Shown one piece after another: positions 15,571 through 24,518 of a DNA stretch of 64,000 nt. Source of the stretch: Muriiphilus sp048268845 (GTDB lineage Bacteria; Pseudomonadota; Alphaproteobacteria; Rhodobacterales; Rhodobacteraceae). Where the stretch lies: contig JBLWUQ010000001.1 in the NCBI GenBank assembly GCA_048268845.1, positions 124,001 through 188,000 of the forward strand. Direction: 5' to 3'. The notes beneath the pieces were generated by a model that saw only the letters and a program-made list of their open reading frames with translations, did not search any database and had not been told where the DNA came from. Positions within the stretch are counted from its first letter, which is position 1; the number at the start of each line of letters is the position of its first letter. A program made the translations under genes and the position numbers.

Positions 15571-18570
15571 CTATTGCTCCGGCACCAGGATCTCGCGCTT
15601 GCCGACATGGTTGGCGGACGACACCAGACTTTCGTCCTCCATCTGCTCGACCAGACGCGCCGCCTTGTTGTAGCCGATGCCCAGTTTGCGCTGGATATAC
15701 GAGGTCGAGCATTTGCGGTCCTTGATGACGATCGCAACCGCCTGATCGTAAAGCGCATCCTCGCCGGTGGTGTTGCCGCCGGTGTTCAGCCCGAGAACGG
15801 CATCGATGTCATCGGCGCGGTCATCGTCCGGCCCGTCAACGACACCGCCGAAATAGCTGGGCGGACCGTAGCTTTTCAGGTGGGTGACGATCTCCTCGAC
15901 TTCCTCATCCGACACGAACGGCCCGTGAATACGGGTGATCCGCGCGCCGCCGGCCATGTAGAGCATGTCGCCCATGCCCAGAAGCTGTTCGGCGCCCTGC
16001 TCGCCCAGAATGGTGCGGCTGTCGATCTTCGACGTGACCTGAAAGCTGATCCGGGTCGGGAAGTTGGCCTTGATCGTGCCGGTGATGACGTCGACCGAAG
16101 GCCGCTGCGTCGCCATGATCAGGTGGATGCCCGACGCCCGCGCCATCTGCGCCAGCCGCTGGATGCAGGCCTCTATCTCCTTGCCCGCGACCATCATCAG
16201 GTCGGCCATCTCGTCGACGATCACGACGATATAGGGCAGCTTGACCGGCTGGATCTCCTCGGTCTCGAAGACCGGATCGCCGGTGTCGTCGTCAAACCCG
16301 GTCTGCACGGTGCGCGAGAACATCTCGCCCTTGTCGAGCGCGTCCTTCACCCGGCCGTTATAGCCCTCGATGTTGCGCACGCCCATCTTGGACATCTTGC
16401 GATAGCGTTCCTCCATCTCGCCGACGACCCATTTCAGCGCCACGACCGCCTTTTTCGGGTCGGTGACAACCGGGCTGAGAAGGTGCGGGATACCGTCATA
16501 GACGCTGAGTTCCAGCATCTTAGGGTCGATCATGATCAGCCGACATTCTTCCGGCGTGAGGCGGTAGAGCAGGGACAGGATCATCGTGTTGATCGCGACC
16601 GACTTGCCCGACCCGGTGGTGCCGGCGATCAGAAGGTGCGGCATCTTCGACAGGTTCGCGACAATCGGATCGCCGCCGATATCCTTGCCCAGCGCCAGCG
16701 GCAGCTTCATGTTCGAATCGCCGAAATCACGGGTCGACAGGATCTCGCGCAGGACCACCTTTTCGCGGTGCGCGTTCGGCAGTTCGATGCCGATGACGCT
16801 GCGCCCCGGCACGGTCGAGACCCGCGCCGACAGGGCCGACATCGAGCGCGCGATATCATCCGCCAGCCCGATCACGCGGCTGGCCTTGAGGCCCGGCGCA
16901 GGCTCAAGCTCATACATCGTGACCACGGGGCCGGGACGGACCGAGACGATCTCGCCCTTGACGCCGTAATCGTCGAGCACGCTTTCCAGCATCCGCGCAT
17001 TTTCCTCGAGCGCCTCGTCCGACAGGTGGAGGCGTTCGATATGGACCGGGTTGGTCAACAGGTTCAGCGGCGGCAGTTCATATTCGACCCGGTTCTCCTC
17101 GAAACGCAGCGACGGCTGCGCCTCGGCCTGGGCCTTGGTCGAGGGCAGAACCGCCTTTTTGGGCGGGTGCTGCACGACCCTTTTCGGCTCGATCGTCGGC
17201 AAGGTGTAGCTTGCGATGTCCGGCTCCATCAGGTCGTCATCGTCCTCGTCGATCATCTCGGGATCGGGCGCATGGGCCATCGGTCTGGTGTTGACCGGCG
17301 CGGGGGGCTCCCTGCGCACGGTATCAAGGATCATCGGCGTTGGCCCGGCGCCACGCACCAAGGGCGGCTCGGCGCGTGCGACGGCGCCGTGTGCACCCGT
17401 CTCGCGGGTGCGCACCCGCGACCTCGCGTTGGCGATCGCGGCGGCCATCGGCGACAGCGGCTCGGCTTCAACGCCGGGCCACTCGGTCGGCGTCTGCTGG
17501 CCGCTGCGCGACCGCAGCGCATTGGCAATCTTGGCGCTGATCCGGTCCGACATGCCCTGCCCGTCAGGAATATCGCCCTGAAAGAAGCCGGCCTCGACCA
17601 GTTCGGGCTCCGGCACCGGCTCGGGCGCGCGGCGTTTCAGGCCGGGCATCCGGGCCAGAAGCCCCTGACGCGGCGCCTCGACCGGCGCCTGCGGCGGCAT
17701 GGGCGCGGCGTGGGCGCGATCAATCGGCGGTTCCGCCCGCAACACACGGCGCGATTGCAGCGGCGGCGGGGGCGAGAAATCCGTGTCGTGCCCGTCTTCA
17801 TGGGCGTATTCGGCGGCATGGGCGCGGGCCTCACGCCGCTGTTCGCGGCGGGTTCTGAGCGCCTGAGCACCCATGGTCGCGCCGGCCACCGCACCGCTGG
17901 CGGCACCGCGCGCGCCCAGACCAGCCAGTTTCAGCGCGCCGGCATAGATCATCACCACCGACCCGACCGCGCCGAGGGCCAGGAACTTGCCCAGTCGAAG
18001 CACCTCGGAAAAGGTGACGCCGATCACGAAGGCGCCCAGCAGCAACATGCCAAGACCCGAAGCCGCCGACATGACTTTCAGCCCAAGGGCGGTATCAAGC
18101 GGCAGCACCCCGAGAACCGCACCCAGCACGGTATCGCCAAACAGCCCGCCAAGCCCGAAGGTGTGCGTCCAGAGCGGTCCCGGCACCAGCGTCGAGGCAT
18201 AGACCGACGCCATCGCCATGACGATCGGCGCAAAGATCAGCCGGCTGAGCAGCTGCTCGGTCTGCATGTGCAGAAGGAACCGAAGCCCCCAGGCCAGAAG
18301 GATCACCACGATGGCCCAGGTGCCCTTGCCGACGATGATCGCCAGCGGTGAGGCAATGGTGGCCCCGACCCCGCCCAGAAGGTTGTTGGCCGGCCCTTCG
18401 GTCACTGACAGCCAGCCCGGATCGTCGGGCGAATACGACCCGATGATCAGGATCACGAGGGTCGCGAGCGCCAAAAGCCCGAGGCCGACAAGCTCCTTGC
18501 CGCGACGCTCGATCATCTCGCGCGTGCTGGTGTCAAAGATCGGATCACGGTCGCGTGTCTGATATGCCAT
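15571..18570 (-). CDS. ftsK: DNA translocase FtsK
   Basis: This 999-residue protein has the full FtsK layout. Four membrane helices occupy roughly residues 30-190, then a Pro/Ala/Arg-rich linker to about residue 500, then the motor: Walker A near residues 648-656 (AGTTGSGKSVAINTM), Walker B IVVIVDEMADLMMV. The C-terminal gamma winged helix (CSTSYIQRKLGIGYNKAA) reads KOPS sequences. FtsK couples septum formation to chromosome segregation and XerCD recombination at dif. It follows the aminotransferase gene by 14 bp, so they are co-transcribed. Confidence 0.97.
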   Translation of the reverse strand: MAYQTRDRDPIFDTSTREMIERRGKELVGLGLLALATLVILIIGSYSPDDPGWLSVTEGPANNLLGGVGATIASPLAIIVGKGTWAIVVILLAWGLRFLLHMQTEQLLSRLIFAPIVMAMASVYASTLVPGPLWTHTFGLGGLFGDTVLGAVLGVLPLDTALGLKVMSAASGLGMLLLGAFVIGVTFSEVLRLGKFLALGAVGSVVMIYAGALKLAGLGARGAASGAVAGATMGAQALRTRREQRREARAHAAEYAHEDGHDTDFSPPPPLQSRRVLRAEPPIDRAHAAPMPPQAPVEAPRQGLLARMPGLKRRAPEPVPEPELVEAGFFQGDIPDGQGMSDRISAKIANALRSRSGQQTPTEWPGVEAEPLSPMAAAIANARSRVRTRETGAHGAVARAEPPLVRGAGPTPMILDTVRREPPAPVNTRPMAHAPDPEMIDEDDDDLMEPDIASYTLPTIEPKRVVQHPPKKAVLPSTKAQAEAQPSLRFEENRVEYELPPLNLLTNPVHIERLHLSDEALEENARMLESVLDDYGVKGEIVSVRPGPVVTMYELEPAPGLKASRVIGLADDIARSMSALSARVSTVPGRSVIGIELPNAHREKVVLREILSTRDFGDSNMKLPLALGKDIGGDPIVANLSKMPHLLIAGTTGSGKSVAINTMILSLLYRLTPEECRLIMIDPKMLELSVYDGIPHLLSPVVTDPKKAVVALKWVVGEMEERYRKMSKMGVRNIEGYNGRVKDALDKGEMFSRTVQTGFDDDTGDPVFETEEIQPVKLPYIVVIVDEMADLMMVAGKEIEACIQRLAQMARASGIHLIMATQRPSVDVITGTIKANFPTRISFQVTSKIDSRTILGEQGAEQLLGMGDMLYMAGGARITRIHGPFVSDEEVEEIVTHLKSYGPPSYFGGVVDGPDDDRADDIDAVLGLNTGGNTTGEDALYDQAVAIVIKDRKCSTSYIQRKLGIGYNKAARLVEQMEDESLVSSANHVGKREILVPEQ

Positions 18571-18584
18571 GCCTCACCTCGTCC

Positions 18585-19766
18585 TTAATCGTACAGGCAG
18601 CGTTTCAGCGCCATCAGCGCCCGCTGCATCTCGTTCTTGTCGGCCACCAAAGCGACCCTGATATAGCCCTTGCCCGGATTGCGGCCATCGACCTCGCGCG
18701 ACAGATAGGCGCCGGGCAGAACCCGCACGCCGGTCTCGGTCCAGAGCTTCAGCGCCGCCGTTTCGCCATCTGCGACCGCAAGCCAGAGGAAAAATCCGCC
18801 CTCCGGCCCGCTGTAGCCGGGAACATCCGCGAAGACCGCATCGGCAATCGCGTATTTCTCCTGATAGAGCGCGCGCGACGCCGTGACATGCGCCTCGTCG
18901 CTCCAGACCTTTTCCGCCACGCGCTGAAGCGGCAGGGGCAATGGCGCTCCGGCAAAGGCGCGCAACTGCTTGATGCGCGCGATGCTCTCGGCCCCGCCCG
19001 CAACAAAGCCCGAGCGCAAGCCGGGCAGGTTCGAGCGCTTGGACAGCGAATGAAAAATCACAACCCGGTCGGGGTCCGCGCCGCCCTCGCTCGCCACTTC
19101 AAGCGCGCCGGGCGGCGGCGTGTTGCGGTAGACCTCGGAATAACATTCGTCCGCGAAGATCTGAAAATCGTGCTTTTCGGCCAGCGCGATCAGCCCGGCC
19201 CAGTAATCCCGGTCCGCCACCGCGCCCTGCGGGTTTGACGGCGAGCAAAGATAGGCGATCGCGGTGCGGTTCAGGATGTCTTTCGGCAACGCGCGATAGT
19301 CGGGCAGGAACCCGGTTTCGGCCGTCGCGGGCACGAAAACCGGCTCGGCCCCGACTGCCGCCGCCGCCGCGGCATAGACCTGATAAAACGGGTTGGGGAT
19401 CAGCATCACCGGGCGCTCACCGCGAACCTGCTCGGGGCAGAGCGCGATTGCGGCGTTGAACAACCCCTCGCGGGTGCCATTCAGCGCCATGACCTGCGTC
19501 GCGGGGTCGAGCGTCACGCCATACCGGCGGCTCACCCATCCGGCGATGGCCGCGCAAAGCTCTGGCGTGCCGTCATTGGCCGGGTATTGGCCGAACTCGG
19601 AAATATGCTCGGCAAGCACCTGCGCGACGAAATCGGGAAAGGCGTGTTTCGGCTCGCCAATAGTCATGTGCACGACATCACCGCCCGGCGGATGACCGTC
19701 GAGCAACCGCCTCAGGCGCGGGAACGCGTATTCTGGCAAGCCGGAAAACCGCTCTGGGAACGTCAT
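18585..19766 (-). CDS. Class I/II PLP-dependent aminotransferase (DapC-like)
   Basis: The 393-residue fold-type I aminotransferase has the PLP lysine in IFHSLSKRSNLPGLRSGF and the phosphate- and substrate-binding segments MIPNPFYQVYAAAA and YLCSPSNPQGAV. N-terminal MTFPERFSGLPEYAFPRLRRLL and the neighbourhood upstream of ftsK fit the group often annotated as N-succinyldiaminopimelate aminotransferase (DapC), which would serve lysine and peptidoglycan synthesis. That specificity is an inference; other amino donors are possible. It is separated from the amidase gene by a terminator. Confidence 0.88.
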   Translation of the reverse strand: MTFPERFSGLPEYAFPRLRRLLDGHPPGGDVVHMTIGEPKHAFPDFVAQVLAEHISEFGQYPANDGTPELCAAIAGWVSRRYGVTLDPATQVMALNGTREGLFNAAIALCPEQVRGERPVMLIPNPFYQVYAAAAAAVGAEPVFVPATAETGFLPDYRALPKDILNRTAIAYLCSPSNPQGAVADRDYWAGLIALAEKHDFQIFADECYSEVYRNTPPPGALEVASEGGADPDRVVIFHSLSKRSNLPGLRSGFVAGGAESIARIKQLRAFAGAPLPLPLQRVAEKVWSDEAHVTASRALYQEKYAIADAVFADVPGYSGPEGGFFLWLAVADGETAALKLWTETGVRVLPGAYLSREVDGRNPGKGYIRVALVADKNEMQRALMALKRCLYD

Positions 19767-19847
19767 GGTGAACTGCTACTGCCTCTCGTCCGGGGTCATT
19801 TGCGCCCCGATTTTTTTCCAGAATAGCCGGTTCTCTTGGCCCGGTCC

Positions 19848-19874
19848 AGAAAAACGCCGCAAATCCCGGCGTTT
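19848..19874 (-). terminator. Intrinsic terminator of the amidase gene
   Basis: On the minus strand, AAACGCCG and CGGCGTTT (19852-19859 and 19867-19874 in window coordinates) form an 8-bp stem with a seven-base loop, followed by further T residues. It lies just after the amidase stop and before the aminotransferase gene. Confidence 0.75.
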
Positions 19875-19894
19875 GCCGTTTCCGCCTGTGGCTT

Positions 19895-21226
19895 TTAGGC
19901 CAAGGCCCGCTCAGCGGCGGCGCCAAGGCGCAACAGGCGTTCTTCGCCCATCGGTGCGCCAAGGAACATGATCCCGGTCGAGGGCAACCCGGTCGGAAGC
20001 GTCAGCGCCGCTGATCCCATCAGGTTGCCGATGCGCGTGTTGGACAGCGTCAGCAGGTTTTCGGTGACGTAATACTCCGCATCCGTCAGCAGCCGCTCCA
20101 GATTGGGCGGCATGTTCGCGGCGGTGGGCAGCACGACCGCGTCAAACCCCGCCGTCAGCCGATGAAATTCCGCCCGGATCGCTCGCAAGCGTCGCCAGGC
20201 GGCGACGTAATCGGCCCCGTTGAACTGGCCGCCAGAGCGGAAGCGGTCGCGAATCTGGTCATACATCGCGTCCGGGTTGGCCTCGATCACGTCGCGCCAG
20301 GTGGCATAGGCCTCGGTGGTGAACAGGATCGCCGACATGGCCAGCGCCTCGTCGACGATGTCGATATGCCCGCGTGACACCTCGGCTCCGGCATCCACCA
20401 GACGGCCCAGCGCGCTGTCGAACCCGGCCCTCGGCTCGTCACGCGCCTCGCGCAACCCGTTTTCCAACACCATGAGCCGCGCACCGCGCAGGCTGGCACT
20501 GGTCAAGTCGGTGGCGCGCGGGGCGCCTTCGAGCGCGGCGAGCAAAAGCGCCGCGTCCTCGACACTGCGGCAAATCGGCCCGACCGTGTCGAAACTCGCC
20601 ACCAGCGGCACGGCGCCGCGCAGCGACAAACGGCCCGATGTGGTCTTGAGCCCGACCAGATCGTTCCATGCCGCCGGTATCCGCACTGATCCGCCAGTGT
20701 CGGACCCGATCGCGGCTGGCGCGAGGCCGAAGGCCACCGACGCCGCCGCGCCCGAGGACGACCCACCCGGCACCGCACCTTCATCATTGACGCAAGGCGG
20801 CGTCGCGGTGATCGGGTTCAGCCCCAGCCCGGAGAACGCCAGTTCCGACATGTGGGTCTTGCCCAACCCGACGAGCCCCTGTGCCGTCGCCAGTTTCACG
20901 ACCTCGGCATCCTCATCAGGCACCCGACCGCGCAACAGCGCCGATCCGGCCTCGGTCGCGGTGCCTGCGGTGTCGAACAGGTCTTTCCAACTGACCGGCA
21001 CACCATCGAGCAGCCCCAACCGCTGACCAAGCCTCGCGCGCCGTGCGGCGGCCTCGGCTTCGGCCATGGCGCGCGCCTCGGTCGTGCGGGCATAGATTCG
21101 GGCGTGGTCGGGATGCGCCCGGATCGCGTCGAAACAGGCCCCGGCCAATTCGACCGGATCAATGTCGCCCGCGCCGATGCCCCGCCCGAGGTCCGCCGCG
21201 CTCTGCCAAAGCCACTCGTCTGCCAT
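19895..21226 (-). CDS. Amidase-signature family amidase
   Basis: This 443-residue enzyme has the Ser-cisSer-Lys triad of the amidase-signature family: K81 (GVPVSWKDLF), the Gly/Ser stretch AVPGGSSSGAAASVAFG with the cis-Ser near residue 156, and the nucleophile at about S180 (IGSDTGGSVRIPAAW). Members hydrolyse amides ranging from Glu-tRNA(Gln) to small carboxamides. It lacks a partner gatC/gatB here, so it is more likely a stand-alone amidase than GatA; the substrate is not known. It is divergent from the UbiH-type gene with 80 bp between. Confidence 0.9.
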   Translation of the reverse strand: MADEWLWQSAADLGRGIGAGDIDPVELAGACFDAIRAHPDHARIYARTTEARAMAEAEAAARRARLGQRLGLLDGVPVSWKDLFDTAGTATEAGSALLRGRVPDEDAEVVKLATAQGLVGLGKTHMSELAFSGLGLNPITATPPCVNDEGAVPGGSSSGAAASVAFGLAPAAIGSDTGGSVRIPAAWNDLVGLKTTSGRLSLRGAVPLVASFDTVGPICRSVEDAALLLAALEGAPRATDLTSASLRGARLMVLENGLREARDEPRAGFDSALGRLVDAGAEVSRGHIDIVDEALAMSAILFTTEAYATWRDVIEANPDAMYDQIRDRFRSGGQFNGADYVAAWRRLRAIRAEFHRLTAGFDAVVLPTAANMPPNLERLLTDAEYYVTENLLTLSNTRIGNLMGSAALTLPTGLPSTGIMFLGAPMGEERLLRLGAAAERALA

Positions 21227-21306
21227 GCCCGCCTCCTGTGATCAGGGCGACGGTAGCGGCAGGCCCACGCATGGACAATCCCGTTTCCCCGCGCCAAAGA
21301 TGAGCC

Positions 21307-22533
21307 ATGACATGCGACACCGACATCCTGATCGTGGGCGGCGGCCTGAACGGCCCGGCGCTGGCGCTGGCGCTGGGCGATACCGGCTTCGACGTCACCG
21401 TGATCGACACTTTGCCGGCTGGCAGCCGGGGGGCGGAGGACTTTGACGGCCGCGCCTATGCTTTGTCGCTGGCCTCGCAACGCCTGCTGAAAGCCATCGG
21501 AATCTGGGGCGACGTGCAGGCGAACGCCCAGCCGATTTCCGAGGTCCGGGTGTCGGACGGCAAGCCCGGCATTGGTGCCGGGCCCTTCGTGGTCGAGTTC
21601 GAGCGAGGCGGCATCGACGAAGGCCCGGCGGGCTTCATCCTCGAGGATCGGTTCCTGTCACGGGCGCTGACGGCGGCGGTTCGCGCGCACCCGAAGGTGA
21701 CGCTGATCGACGGCGAAACGGTGGTCGACCAAGCCATCGGGCCGGCCGATGTGACGGTAACGCTCGCCTCCGGCAAGACGCTGACCGGGCGCATGATCGT
21801 CGGGTGCGACGGGCGCAGATCCGGGACGGGTGCGCGCGCCGGGATCAGGCGCAGCGGGCATGATTACGGCCAGTCCGGGCTGGTCTGCGCGCTGGACCAC
21901 GAAAAGCCCCATGGCGGCATCGCGCATCAGCTTTTCCTGCCGCCGGGACCGCTGGCGATCCTGCCGCTGCCGGGCAACCGCTGTTCGATCGTCTGGACCG
22001 AAACCCATGACGAGGCCGCGCGGATTCACGCGCTGGACGATGAGGCCTACATGGACCACTTGCGCCCGCGATTCGGCGATTTTCTGGGCGCGATCAGTCT
22101 GGCGGGCAAGCGGTTCACCTATCCGCTGAACCTCACGTTGGCCGAATCCTATGTCTCCGACCGGCTGGCACTGGTGGGCGACGCGGCGCATGGGGTGCAT
22201 CCGATCGCGGGTCAGGGGCTGAATGCCGGGCTGAAGGATGTGGGCGCGCTGGCCGAGGTGCTGACCCTCGCCCGCCGCCGGGGCGAGGATTTCGGCCGGA
22301 TCGACGTGCTCGAACGCTATCAGCGCTGGCGCCGGTTCGATGTCGCCATGATGGTGGCCGCGACGGAAACCGCCAACGCGGTGTTTTCCAACGACAACGC
22401 GATCCTCAGGGTCGGGCGTGGCATCGGCCTGGGCGTGATCAACGCGCTGCCGTCGCTCAAGCGCTATTTCATGCGCGAAGCCGCAGGGCTGAGCGGCGAC
22501 CTGCCGCGCCTCCTGCAAGGCCGGCAGATCTAG
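21307..22533 (+). CDS. UbiH/UbiF/Coq6-family FAD-dependent hydroxylase
   Basis: The 408-residue flavoprotein monooxygenase shows the GxGxxG-type start DILIVGGGLNGPALALALGD, the second FAD motif with DGRRSGTGARAGI, and the conserved LVGDAAHGVHPIAGQGLNAGLKDV that closes the FAD site in ubiquinone-ring hydroxylases. It probably hydroxylates a polyprenyl-phenol intermediate of ubiquinone synthesis at the inner membrane; which ring position cannot be told. Its stop overlaps the stop of the convergent lipoprotein gene by 3 bp. Confidence 0.93.
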   Translation: MTCDTDILIVGGGLNGPALALALGDTGFDVTVIDTLPAGSRGAEDFDGRAYALSLASQRLLKAIGIWGDVQANAQPISEVRVSDGKPGIGAGPFVVEFERGGIDEGPAGFILEDRFLSRALTAAVRAHPKVTLIDGETVVDQAIGPADVTVTLASGKTLTGRMIVGCDGRRSGTGARAGIRRSGHDYGQSGLVCALDHEKPHGGIAHQLFLPPGPLAILPLPGNRCSIVWTETHDEAARIHALDDEAYMDHLRPRFGDFLGAISLAGKRFTYPLNLTLAESYVSDRLALVGDAAHGVHPIAGQGLNAGLKDVGALAEVLTLARRRGEDFGRIDVLERYQRWRRFDVAMMVAATETANAVFSNDNAILRVGRGIGLGVINALPSLKRYFMREAAGLSGDLPRLLQGRQI

Positions 22534-23114
22534 CGCTTGCCGCACATCCGAAGCTGGGTGTCATAGACAATGGCACGCGCGGCCACGTTGTCGGCGACGC
22601 GAAGAAGCCAGGCCTTGCTGTTGTGCGAGCCGCGAAGATAGCCGGCGCGTCCCTCATGATAGGCAAGATACTGGCCGCGCGCATCGTTCAGGTCGATGCC
22701 GGTTTCCCTCAGCGTATGGGTCATGTACCAGCCCATGAAATCGGTGGCGTCGTTGATGTCATCGCGCCGCGCGCTACGCCCGCCATGGTCGCGCTGATAT
22801 TCCGCCCATGTCCCGTCAAGTGCCTGGGCATAGCCATAGGCCGAGCTTTGCCGCCCCATCGGAATCACCCCCAGAACGTATTGCACCGGTGTGCGGATAT
22901 CGCCGTCGAACTTCGATTCCTGATGGATGATCGCCATCTGAACCGGCACTGCAACGCCCCAACGTCCCTCGGTCTGCTTCATTGCCTTCAGATACTTCGG
23001 ACGTTCGCGCACGATGGCGCAGGCGTCGTCGAGGTTCCTCGGCGGCGTGAAGTCGCTGCCGGCGCAAGAGCCCAGCAGCACCAAGAGAATAAGCGTGCGA
23101 AGATGTCTGCTCAT
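22530..23114 (-). CDS. Lytic-transglycosylase-like (SLT-fold) lipoprotein
   Basis: The 194-residue protein begins with a lipoprotein signal (MSRHLRTLILLVLLGSC, lipobox Cys at 17). The mature part has an SLT-type core: PVQMAIIHQESKFDGD, where the Glu of HQES is in the position of the catalytic acid, then SSAYGYAQALDGTWAEYQ, and YLAYHEGRAGYLRG. It should cleave or bind peptidoglycan from a membrane anchor. The family has no common gene name. Upstream lies a perfect 8-bp inverted repeat that overlaps a possible promoter. GAGGGG is the Shine-Dalgarno. Confidence 0.88.
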   Translation of the reverse strand: MSRHLRTLILLVLLGSCAGSDFTPPRNLDDACAIVRERPKYLKAMKQTEGRWGVAVPVQMAIIHQESKFDGDIRTPVQYVLGVIPMGRQSSAYGYAQALDGTWAEYQRDHGGRSARRDDINDATDFMGWYMTHTLRETGIDLNDARGQYLAYHEGRAGYLRGSHNSKAWLLRVADNVAARAIVYDTQLRMCGKR

Positions 23115-23128
23115 CTGCCCCTCGCATC

Positions 23129-23158
23129 ATTATGTTATCATTTTTCGAACATGATAAC
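23129..23158 (-). promoter_or_regulatory. Inverted repeat over a possible promoter of the SLT lipoprotein gene
   Basis: GTTATCAT (23134-23141) and ATGATAAC (23151-23158) are perfect inverted repeats with a nine-base spacer. Read on the minus strand, TTATCA and CATAAT are 17 bases apart and could be a -35 and a -10, so a protein on the repeat would control this promoter. The predicted start would leave a very short leader, which weakens the promoter call but not the repeat. The remaining part of the 303-bp gap up to hspQ holds no gene I can support. Confidence 0.45.
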
Positions 23159-23365
23159 GGAAATGGCCGGGCGTGGAAATGGGGCTCGGCAGTAATTCCG
23201 GTGCGCCGGTGTCGCGGGTCGGTTTGACTGTTGCGCGACCGGACCGCTCGGCGGGTTTTCGCGTCAACCGGTTCGATCGGCGAAGTTCAGCCAAAAGAGG
23301 CCGCAGGTTGAGCGCTGTCGGGCTGGAGTTCACAGTCTGTTTCCGGCAAATCGCGAAGGCGTTTG

Positions 23366-23396
23366 TGGACATTACCCGGTCACAGGCACTAATACT
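23366..23396 (+). promoter_or_regulatory. Possible hspQ promoter
   Basis: TGGACA (23366-23371) and AATACT (23391-23396) are 19 bases apart, 21 bases before the hspQ start. Both elements are partial matches to the housekeeping consensus. No heat-shock sigma-32 element (CTTGAA with CCCAT-T) was seen. Confidence 0.28.
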
Positions 23397-23417
23397 TGGC
23401 TTGGGGACTGTGAACAC

Positions 23418-23744
23418 ATGCTGAAAACGCGAGCCAAATATCACTTGGGCCAGATCGTGCGCCATCGCAAACATCCCTTCCGGGGTGTGGTCTTTGACGT
23501 CGACGCGATGTTCAACAATTCCGACGAATGGTACGAGGCGATCCCCGAGGACAGCCGTCCTGCAAAGAACCAGCCTTTCTATCATCTTCTGGCCGAGAAC
23601 GATCAGAGCTACTACGTCGCCTATGTCTCTGAACAGAACCTCATCGCGGATTATTCCGGCGAGCCGGTGACGCATCCTGATGTGCCGGAGCTTTTCGGCG
23701 ACTTTGAAGACGGTCACTATCCGCTCGATTTCCAGTTGAACTGA
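23418..23744 (+). CDS. hspQ: Heat-shock protein HspQ
   Basis: This 108-residue protein reads MLKTRAKYHLGQIVRHRKHP, then FRGVVFDVDAMFNNSDEWYE and QPFYHLLAENDQSYYVAYVS, a clear HspQ. In E. coli HspQ is a hemimethylated-DNA-binding protein that modulates Lon and is itself degraded by it. The length is close to normal. It stands alone between two intergenic regions of 260-300 bp that each contain an inverted repeat. Confidence 0.95.
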   Translation: MLKTRAKYHLGQIVRHRKHPFRGVVFDVDAMFNNSDEWYEAIPEDSRPAKNQPFYHLLAENDQSYYVAYVSEQNLIADYSGEPVTHPDVPELFGDFEDGHYPLDFQLN

Positions 23745-23848
23745 ACACCGGACTGCAATCGTCGTGATCGGGGTTCCGAGCGTGCTGCGGCATGTGCGGG
23801 GCAGATTTCGCCTGCGGGCCGAAGCGGCAGCAGCCTTGGCACAGAGGA

Positions 23849-23895
23849 CCTCGGTGTCACGCACTGGGTGGGGGCTGTTACGCGCGACACCGAGG
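23849..23895. other. Long-arm inverted repeat downstream of hspQ
   Basis: CCTCGGTGTC (23849-23858) and GACACCGAGG (23886-23895) are perfect 10-base complements; extending inward, CACGC faces GCGCG with one mismatch. The spacer is 27 bases. No T-run follows in either direction, so it is not a standard terminator. It lies between the ends of hspQ and the convergent anti-sigma-kinase gene, where no reading frame is convincing. It may be part of a structured RNA. Confidence 0.45.
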
Positions 23896-24004
23896 GAAGC
23901 CTATGCAGCTACAACTCGAATGTCGCGTTCCAATCTGTCCGCAGCGCAGCGCCAATCGGGCATTTCCAAGGCATTTTGTTCGGCTGGCGACGGCGCCGTT
24001 CGCA

Positions 24005-24505
24005 TCAATCACGGTCACTCTTTGCCTCCGTCGCGGACCGCCCGACATCGAGCAGGAAGGTCAGTTCGTTGCGGTTTCCGATTCGCCGGTATCGTAGGTC
24101 GCGCGTCAGGTCGTGGATCATCAGCCAGCCAAAGCCACCCTCCGGCAGGTCGTCGAGCGGCACGGAAAGGTCGGGCGGATGGCCTTTGGGCACCGCGCCA
24201 CCCGTCATCGGCAGGCCGTCGTCGCGGATGGTGAACGCCAGAGCGCCGGGCACCGGACGAACCCCAAGCTCGACCACGCCGCGGCCATGTTCGGCATAGG
24301 CGTGTTCGACGATGTTGTTGAGAACCTCGGCCAGCACGATCTCGGCGACGCCGCTGTGTTCGTCAGGGATCGACATGGCGCGAAAGGCGGTCATCGCACG
24401 ACGCAGCGCACGCCGGACCGATTGCGGATCGCCGGGAAAGACCAGATGCACCCCAGGTCGCGCTTCGGCGCTGTCGCGCTGGTGCAGGTCGCGGGCCTTG
24501 CCCAT
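24005..24505 (-). CDS. RsbW-like anti-sigma serine kinase (HATPase)
   Basis: This protein of about 166 residues is a single GHKL ATPase domain: the N-box VLAEVLNNIVEHAYAEHG, the G1 box TIRDDGLPM and the G2 glycines EGGFGWLMIHDLT. With the STAS protein encoded just upstream it forms a typical partner-switching pair, in which the kinase binds a sigma factor or phosphorylates the antagonist. No cognate sigma or PP2C phosphatase gene lies nearby. I prefer the ATG at 24505, with AGGG upstream and no overlap; an ATG at 24529 would overlap the STAS gene by 11 bp and has no Shine-Dalgarno. Confidence 0.85.
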   Translation of the reverse strand: MGKARDLHQRDSAEARPGVHLVFPGDPQSVRRALRRAMTAFRAMSIPDEHSGVAEIVLAEVLNNIVEHAYAEHGRGVVELGVRPVPGALAFTIRDDGLPMTGGAVPKGHPPDLSVPLDDLPEGGFGWLMIHDLTRDLRYRRIGNRNELTFLLDVGRSATEAKSDRD

Positions 24506-24518
24506 GAAATCGTATGCC

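Noticed and set aside
15439..18351. Very long open frame on the plus strand opposite ftsK
   Set aside because: It is a mirror of the high-GC ftsK codons, rich in Arg/His/Asp without any domain; the minus strand has full FtsK motifs.
23745..24004. Possible short coding frames in the gap after hspQ
   Set aside because: The plus-strand frames there are low-complexity, lack a Shine-Dalgarno and run across the 3' end of the anti-sigma-kinase gene.
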